Shown here: positions 58,022 to 64,000 of the stretch, piece after piece
Numbering within the stretch: the stretch's first letter is position 1
How the letters are laid out: each line of letters starts with the position of its first letter
From: Pseudomonadota bacterium
Lineage (GTDB): Bacteria > Pseudomonadota > Alphaproteobacteria > Micavibrionales > UBA2020
Assembly (NCBI GenBank): GCA_021845905.1
Contig: JAJZVA010000001.1
Coordinates: 124,001-188,000 of the forward strand
Length of the DNA: 64,000 bases
Reading direction: 5' to 3'
Notes under the pieces: model-generated
Told to the model about the DNA's origin: nothing
The model's database searches: none
Seen by the model: only the letters and a program-made list of their open reading frames with translations
Program-made: the position numbers and the translations under genes

Positions 58022-59584
58022 ATGGTTGATCAAGAGCTAAAGAAAACCCTGTGGGCGGCGGCGGACAAGCTGCGCTCGAACATGGACGCGGCGGAATATA
58101 AGCACATTGTTCTCGGCCTGATCTTCCTGAAATACGTTTCCGACACCTTTGAAGAGCGCCGCGAAGACCTGAAAAAGAAATTTACCGACCCGAAAGACGA
58201 TTACTACCTCTCAAACCAGAAACAACTGGAAAGCGAACTCGAAGACCGCGACTACTACACCGAAGCCAACGTCTTTTGGGTGCCGGAAGACTCCCGCTGG
58301 GAAAATATCCGCAACAAGGCAAAACAGCCCAACCTTGGCAAGCTGATTGACGACGCGCTGGTCGCTATCGAAACGGAAAACCCCCGCCTTAAAAACATTC
58401 TCGACAAGCGCTTTGCGCGGACCCGCCTTGACCACGGCAAGCTGGGCGAACTGGTGGACCTGATTTCCACAATAGGCTTCTCCAAGAAGGAAACCGCCCG
58501 CGACGTGCTGGGCGAAGTATACGAATATTTCCTTGGCCAGTTTGCCAATGCCGAAGGCAAAAAGGGCGGACAATTCTATACCCCCGCCTCGGTCGTCCGC
58601 GTGATTGTCTCCATGATCGCCCCGCACAAGGGCAAGGTCTATGACCCCTGCTGCGGCTCCGGCGGAATGTTCGTCCAGTCGGAAAAATTCATTGAATCGC
58701 ACGGCGGAAAATTCGGCGATATCAGCATTTACGGACAGGAAGCCAACCCGACAACATGGCGTCTGGTCGCCATGAACCTTGCCATACGCGGCATGGACTT
58801 CAACCTCGGCAAGGAACCCGCCGACACCTTCACTCGCGACCAGCACCCCGATCTGCGGGCGGATTACGTCATGGCAAATCCGCCGTTCAATGTCTCCGAC
58901 TGGTGGAATGAAAAGCTGGCGGGCGATGCGCGGTGGGAATTCGGCACGCCACCGGCGGGCAACGCCAACTATGCGTGGCTGTCTCATATCCTTTATCACA
59001 TGAAGCCGTCCGGCATGGCGGGCGTGGTGCTGGCCAACGGTTCCATGTCATCAACGCAAAACAGCGAAGGCGCAATCCGCAAGGAAATGATCGAGCGCGA
59101 CGTAGTCGATTGCATGATCGCCCTGCCGCCGCAACTTTTCTTCAATACGCAAATTCCCGCCTGCCTCTGGTTTTTAACCAAGGACAAGCGCAAGAACGGG
59201 CGCAACCGCAATGGCGAGACCCTGTTTATCGACGCCCGCAAGCTGGGCCGCATGGAAACCCGCGTTAACCGCGTTTTCGACGAGGCGGATATCTCCAAAA
59301 TCGCCGATGCCTACCACGCATGGCGCGGCGAAGGCAAACCGAAGCAAAAATACGAAAACGAGCCGGGCTTCTGCTACGCCGCCAGTTTGGAGGAAATCGA
59401 AAAGAACGATTATATCCTGACTCCGGGCCGTTACGTCGGCGCGGAAGAACAGGAAGACGACGACGAAGCCTTCGACGAGAAAATGAAACGCCTGACCGCC
59501 CAACTGAAAGAACAGATGGAAGAAGGCAATAAGCTGGATAAAGAGATCAAAAAGCAGCTTGCGAAGGTGGGATATAGCCTATGA
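58022..59584 (+). CDS. hsdM: Type I restriction-modification methyltransferase subunit HsdM
   Basis: LKKTLWAAADKLRSNMDAAEYKHIVLGLIFLKYVSD; PCCGSGGMFVQS; ANPPFN. Confidence 0.97.
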   Translation: MVDQELKKTLWAAADKLRSNMDAAEYKHIVLGLIFLKYVSDTFEERREDLKKKFTDPKDDYYLSNQKQLESELEDRDYYTEANVFWVPEDSRWENIRNKAKQPNLGKLIDDALVAIETENPRLKNILDKRFARTRLDHGKLGELVDLISTIGFSKKETARDVLGEVYEYFLGQFANAEGKKGGQFYTPASVVRVIVSMIAPHKGKVYDPCCGSGGMFVQSEKFIESHGGKFGDISIYGQEANPTTWRLVAMNLAIRGMDFNLGKEPADTFTRDQHPDLRADYVMANPPFNVSDWWNEKLAGDARWEFGTPPAGNANYAWLSHILYHMKPSGMAGVVLANGSMSSTQNSEGAIRKEMIERDVVDCMIALPPQLFFNTQIPACLWFLTKDKRKNGRNRNGETLFIDARKLGRMETRVNRVFDEADISKIADAYHAWRGEGKPKQKYENEPGFCYAASLEEIEKNDYILTPGRYVGAEEQEDDDEAFDEKMKRLTAQLKEQMEEGNKLDKEIKKQLAKVGYSL

Positions 59585-60114
59585 CCATGAAAATCATTGT
59601 CCCGTCTCTGGAAGTCATCGAAAATCATATTTTCACGATACGTGGGCATCGGGTGATGCTGGATTCTCATTTGGCCGAACTGTACCAAGTGGAAACAAAA
59701 AATCTAAACCGTGCCGTCAAGCGCAATCCCCGGCGTTTTCCTGATGGTTTTATGTTCCAACTCACTGAAAAAGAAGCAGAATCTTTAAGGTTCCAATTTG
59801 GCACCTTAAAGCCGGAAGGTCGGGGACAGCACCGTAAGTACCTGCCCTACGCCTTCACCGAGCAGGGCGTGGCCATGCTGTCTAGCGTTTTGCGCAGCGA
59901 CCGCGCGGCGGATGTCAACGTCGCCATTATGCAGGCTTTTGTTAAAATGCGCGAGGCCATGATCGCCCACAAAGACCTCGCCCGCCGCCTGAACGACATG
60001 GAAAGAAAATACGACAAGCAATTCCGCGTCGTCTTCGACGCCCTGCGCGAACTCATGGAACCGCCGCCCGCGCCGTCCAAAAAGCCCATCGGATTTGTGC
60101 GCGAGAAAGAATAG
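59581..60114 (+). CDS. ORF6N-domain protein
   Basis: IFTIRGHRVMLDSHLAELYQVETKNLNRAVKRNPRRFPDGFMFQLT. Confidence 0.92.
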   Translation: MTMKIIVPSLEVIENHIFTIRGHRVMLDSHLAELYQVETKNLNRAVKRNPRRFPDGFMFQLTEKEAESLRFQFGTLKPEGRGQHRKYLPYAFTEQGVAMLSSVLRSDRAADVNVAIMQAFVKMREAMIAHKDLARRLNDMERKYDKQFRVVFDALRELMEPPPAPSKKPIGFVREKE

Positions 60115-60125
60115 AAAGGGAAAAC

Positions 60126-60533
60126 ATGCCCATAAACATTACCCCGTTAATCGACGCGATAAAGCAGCTTGAGGAAGGCTTGCGGCGCTGCGAAGCCGAC
60201 CGCAGCGACACCCTCGCCCGCGACGGCACGATTCAGCGGTTTGAATACACTTACGAACTGGCGCACAAGATGATGAAGCGCTATCTGGAAGCGACGGAAG
60301 CGAACCCCGACACGCTGGACAAAATGACATTCCCCGATATCGTGCGCCTCGCGTCGGAACGCGGGCTGGTGATGCGCGGCTGGGATGCGTGGTCGGATTA
60401 CCGCACGGCGCGGGGCACGACCAGCCATACATACGACGAGAAAAAGGCCGCGCAGGTCTTCTCCGCTATTCCGCAATTTCTGGAAGACGCGCAATTCCTG
60501 CGCGACGAGATACTGAAAAGACAAAAGAAATAA
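60126..60533 (+). CDS. HEPN-type nucleotidyltransferase substrate-binding protein (HepT/HI0074-like)
   Basis: RFEYTYELAHKMMKRYLEA; RGTTSHTY matches RX4HXY. Confidence 0.9.
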   Translation: MPINITPLIDAIKQLEEGLRRCEADRSDTLARDGTIQRFEYTYELAHKMMKRYLEATEANPDTLDKMTFPDIVRLASERGLVMRGWDAWSDYRTARGTTSHTYDEKKAAQVFSAIPQFLEDAQFLRDEILKRQKK

Positions 60534-62173
60534 TGAATATCGACCTGCGGCCAGATTATATCGAGCTTGTGCAAGATATCCTCCGTAAGCACCTGCCGGA
60601 GGATGCCAAGGTCTATGTTTTCGGCTCGCGGGCGAAATGGACGGCCAAAGAATTTTCCGACCTCGACCTTGCCATTGACGCGGGCGGAAAAAAGCTTGCA
60701 AAAAAAATCCTGAATGGCCTGAAAGAAGATTTCGGGGAATCCAAACTGCCCTACACCGTCGATGTGGTGGATTTAAACGATATCACGCCGGAGTTTAGGA
60801 AGATTGTTGAAACACAAAAAGTGACAATGCCTGAACCGGATATATCTGGATGGAAAAGCGATAAATTGATCAATTTTTGTGTTCAGAAAGATGGTGTACA
60901 AACGGGGCCATTCGGGAGTCAGCTTCATCAGGAAGACTATGTTGAAGAAGGAACCCCGATCATTACAGTTGAACATTTAGGGGACAATAGAATTCTACAC
61001 CAGAATTTACCCAAGGTTTCCCATGAGGATAAAGAGCGCCTAAAAAAATACTCACTTCAAACGGGTGATATCGTTTTTAGTAGGGTTGGCTCTGTTGATA
61101 GGCGATCACTTGTCAGATCAAACGAAGACGGATGGTTATTTTCTGGCCGTTGTTTAAGGGTGAGAATTGACCCCCAAAAAGCCGACCCAGCTTATGTATC
61201 GTATTATTTTGGGACAGAAAGTTTTAAGGAGTATATGAGATCAATCGCTGTAGGCGCTACCATGCCCAGCATTAATACAAAGATTTTAAGTGACATCCAG
61301 ATTAGCGTCCCGTCACTCTCACAGCAAAAAGTTGTCGGGCGGATATTTGCCACGCTAGATGGCAAAATCGAACTCAACCAGCGGATGAACGCGACGCTGG
61401 AGGTGACGGCGCAGGCGCTGTTCAAATCATGGTTTGTGGATTTCGACCCCGTGCGGGCAAAAGCCGAAGGCCGCCAGCCCGAAGGCATGGACGCCGCCAC
61501 CGCCGCCCTCTTCCCCGACCGCTTCACAGACTCCCCCCTCGGCGAAATCCCGCAGGGATGGAATAAACAACCTTTATCCGAACTTATCGACCTCATCGGC
61601 GGCGGCACGCCCAAAACATCCAAAGAAGAATACTGGAATGGGAATATTCCTTGGTTTTCGGTAGTGGACGCCCCCGCCGAAACAGACGTATTTGTAATAG
61701 ACACAGAAAAGAAAATAACACCCGCTGGCGTTGAAAATTCCTCAACAAAGATTTTACCCTACGGAACCACCATTATTTCAGCCCGAGGCACGGTTGGCCG
61801 CGTCGCATTGGTGGGTGTACCAATGGCCATGAATCAATCATGCTATGGCATACAAGGTAAAAACGGATGGTGCCCGTTCTTTACTTACCTTGTAATCCGG
61901 CGCGCGGTCGCCGAACTGCAAACACGCGCTCACGGCTCCGTCTTTGACACGATTACACGCGACACCTTTAAAACAATTAACTTTGTTAATCCTAATAGTG
62001 CAGTAATTGAAAAGTTTGAGAAAACCATAGCGCCGTTAATGGCACGTATTCTAAATAACCGCAAAGAAAACGTTTCTTTATCCCAAACCCGCGACCTTCT
62101 GCTGCCCCGCCTCATTTCCGGCAAGCTGCGCGTGCGCGATGCAGAACAAAAAATCAAGGAGGCCATAGGATGA
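60533..62173 (+). CDS. MNT nucleotidyltransferase fused to type I specificity subunit HsdS
   Basis: 546 aa; GSRAKWTAKEFSDLD = GSX10DXD in first ~100 aa; then two HsdS target-recognition regions (VQTGPFGSQL..., IGGGTPKTSKEEYWNGNIPWFS). Confidence 0.92.
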   Translation: MNIDLRPDYIELVQDILRKHLPEDAKVYVFGSRAKWTAKEFSDLDLAIDAGGKKLAKKILNGLKEDFGESKLPYTVDVVDLNDITPEFRKIVETQKVTMPEPDISGWKSDKLINFCVQKDGVQTGPFGSQLHQEDYVEEGTPIITVEHLGDNRILHQNLPKVSHEDKERLKKYSLQTGDIVFSRVGSVDRRSLVRSNEDGWLFSGRCLRVRIDPQKADPAYVSYYFGTESFKEYMRSIAVGATMPSINTKILSDIQISVPSLSQQKVVGRIFATLDGKIELNQRMNATLEVTAQALFKSWFVDFDPVRAKAEGRQPEGMDAATAALFPDRFTDSPLGEIPQGWNKQPLSELIDLIGGGTPKTSKEEYWNGNIPWFSVVDAPAETDVFVIDTEKKITPAGVENSSTKILPYGTTIISARGTVGRVALVGVPMAMNQSCYGIQGKNGWCPFFTYLVIRRAVAELQTRAHGSVFDTITRDTFKTINFVNPNSAVIEKFEKTIAPLMARILNNRKENVSLSQTRDLLLPRLISGKLRVRDAEQKIKEAIG

Positions 62174-63132
62174 GCGCTTCTTATCATTACCCTCCAGAAT
62201 TAATGACCATTCTTAAAGACGCCATACCAAAACTTTGTAAATCAAAAAGAGATTTACTGACTTTCTTCAAAGGGTGCGGCATCCAAAACGAAATTGTTCA
62301 ACCATTTGAGACGCTACTTAAAGAAGACAAAGAAAATTTTAACAAGTACCGCGTTACTGCTGAACTTTTAGAAAAAATAAATGAATTGGGCGATAACGGA
62401 ATACGCCTTCGCCGTGAACTTTTAAAAAGGGTCACGGAAATTGAAGACTTTTCTATTTGCTGGGAAAATGACCAAGCCGCTGCTAGGGGATTGGTTTCTC
62501 AAATTCGAGATATCGTTAACGTCAAAGACAGTTTTACGCGGATGCGTAATGAAAAAGAAGCAGAACAAAGAAAAAGGATTGAGGCTGAACAAGCCGCCAT
62601 TACAAAAAATAAAGAAAAGGCCGATAAAATAGAAAAAGCAAAATCGGCATTTTTTGCTCTTTTTGGAGAAGATAATCCCCATACACGCGGTAAACGTCTG
62701 GAAAAAGCATTGACAGATTTGTTTGATGCTTTTGAGATTACGGTGAAAGAAGCTTTCACCGTCAAGGCTCCTGATACGGACCAAGTCGTAGAACAGATTG
62801 ACGGTATGGTAGAACTTGAAGGCCATATTTACCTCACAGAAATGAAATGGTGGAAAAACAGTATCGGCGTTGCAGAAATATCTCCACACCTCGTCAGGGT
62901 TTTTAGTAGAGGTGGTCAAGCAAGGGCTTTCTTTATTTCGTATTCAAATTTCACAGAACCAGCCATTCAGCAATGCAGAGACGCCTTAGCGGGCGGGGCT
63001 ATTGTATGCCTTGTGCAAGTAGAAGAAATTGTAGACGCCCTTAATTCCGGGGCGGACTTGAAGAAGCTTTTGAAAAAGAAAGTACAAGCTGCAATTTCGC
63101 ACAAGAACCCCTTATTTAGGGATGTAGCATAA
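62170..63132 (+). CDS. Restriction endonuclease-like protein (Mrr/PD-(D/E)XK type)
   Basis: RGKRLEKALTDLFDAF...QIDGMVELEGHIYLTEMKWWKNSIGVAEI: D...ExK pattern; ATGA overlap with hsdS. Confidence 0.75.
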   Translation: MSASYHYPPELMTILKDAIPKLCKSKRDLLTFFKGCGIQNEIVQPFETLLKEDKENFNKYRVTAELLEKINELGDNGIRLRRELLKRVTEIEDFSICWENDQAAARGLVSQIRDIVNVKDSFTRMRNEKEAEQRKRIEAEQAAITKNKEKADKIEKAKSAFFALFGEDNPHTRGKRLEKALTDLFDAFEITVKEAFTVKAPDTDQVVEQIDGMVELEGHIYLTEMKWWKNSIGVAEISPHLVRVFSRGGQARAFFISYSNFTEPAIQQCRDALAGGAIVCLVQVEEIVDALNSGADLKKLLKKKVQAAISHKNPLFRDVA

Positions 63133-64000
63133 TGAAAATAACCGAAGACCATCTTGAACAAGCCGCGCTCGACTGGTTCCGGTCATTGGGATACGAGGCC
63201 GTTTTCGGGCCGGATATCGCGCCGGAGGATGACGTTTCCGCGCCGGAGCGCACAAACTACAAGGAAGTCATTCTGGCCGACCGTCTGCATGACAGACTCG
63301 CCGCAATCAATCCCGCCCTTCCCGCCGCCGCCATTGACGACGCCATAGGCCAGATACTCAAGCCAAACCTGCCGACACTTATTCAGATCAACCGCCAGTT
63401 TCACCGCTTTCTGCGTGATGGCGTGAAGGTCGAATATCAGCGCGGAAACGAAACGGTCGGCGATATCGTGAAGCTGGCGGATTTCACGCACCCTGAAAGA
63501 AACGACTGGCTGGTCGTCAACCAGTTTTCCATTCAGGGGCCGCACCATACGCGCCGCCCCGATATTATCGTTTTCCTCAACGGCCTGCCCATCGCGGTGC
63601 TGGAACTGAAAAATCCCGGCGACGAAAACGCCGATATCTGGAAGGCTTTCGACCAGTTCCAAACCTACAAAGAGCAAATCCCCGACCTGTTCAATACCAA
63701 TGAAATGCTGATTATCTCGGACGGCATAACGGCGCGGATGGGGTCGCTTACGTCCGATAAGGAAAGATTTTCGGCATGGCGCACAATCGACGGACGGGAA
63801 ACGGACCCTCTCGGCGAATTTCGAGAACTCGAAACCCTCATTAAAGGCGTTTTTGCAAAAGAATTCCTGCTGGACTACCTGCAAAATTTTATTTTATTCG
63901 AGGAAGACAAGGGCGATATCATTAAAAAGATTGCAGGCTATCACCAATTCCACGCCGTGCGGCTGGCTGTCGCCAAAACGCTGAAAGCGGCGGCGGCGGA
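63132..64000 (+). CDS. hsdR: Type I restriction endonuclease subunit HsdR, N-terminal part
   Basis: NDWLVVNQFSIQGPHHTRRPDIIVFLNGLPIAVLELKNPGDENADIWKAFDQFQTYKEQIPDLF; TAATG overlap; truncated by window end. Confidence 0.95.
   Translation, partial: MKITEDHLEQAALDWFRSLGYEAVFGPDIAPEDDVSAPERTNYKEVILADRLHDRLAAINPALPAAAIDDAIGQILKPNLPTLIQINRQFHRFLRDGVKVEYQRGNETVGDIVKLADFTHPERNDWLVVNQFSIQGPHHTRRPDIIVFLNGLPIAVLELKNPGDENADIWKAFDQFQTYKEQIPDLFNTNEMLIISDGITARMGSLTSDKERFSAWRTIDGRETDPLGEFRELETLIKGVFAKEFLLDYLQNFILFEEDKGDIIKKIAGYHQFHAVRLAVAKTLKAAAA

Larger units (their letters stand above)
56235..64000. mobile_element. Second integrative element / defense island (right end outside window)
   Basis: tRNA fragment, adjacent integrase, then type I R-M operon. 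Confidence 0.75.

Overview
Alphaproteobacterium-like chromosomal window, annotated by reading the sequence and the supplied ORF translations; no database search was run. The left ~29 kb is mostly core genome: fumC end, flagellar export and rod genes (fliP/O, flgB/C, fliE/Q/R, flhB), a CckA-like kinase, fabI, ackA/pta-like genes, and tgt next to a queuosine-salvage-like gene. A ~22.4 kb integrative and mobilizable element (about 29074-51447) is inserted in the anticodon loop of a tRNA-Leu(CAA) gene. It leaves the 5' half at 29043-29082 and the 3' half at 51439-51492, and carries an intact, divergent tRNA-Leu(CAA) at 30525-30608. Its cargo includes an integrase, an ArdA-like protein, a HigBA-like TA pair, MobC/relaxase, serial hairpin tracts, an RHS protein, IS remnants, an autotransporter, a lipoprotein hydrolase and an NRAMP transporter. 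A second integrase (56423) lies beside a tRNA-Lys-like 3' fragment and leads a type I R-M island that runs off the window. In that island an MNT nucleotidyltransferase with an exact GSX10DXD motif is fused in frame to HsdS, directly downstream of a HEPN-type protein with an RX4HXY motif. The best novelty candidates are the split-and-replaced tRNA-Leu, the MNT-HsdS fusion, a TyrRS-like/S4/GNAT-like fusion protein, the serial hairpin tracts and an amber-interrupted Crp-like regulator.
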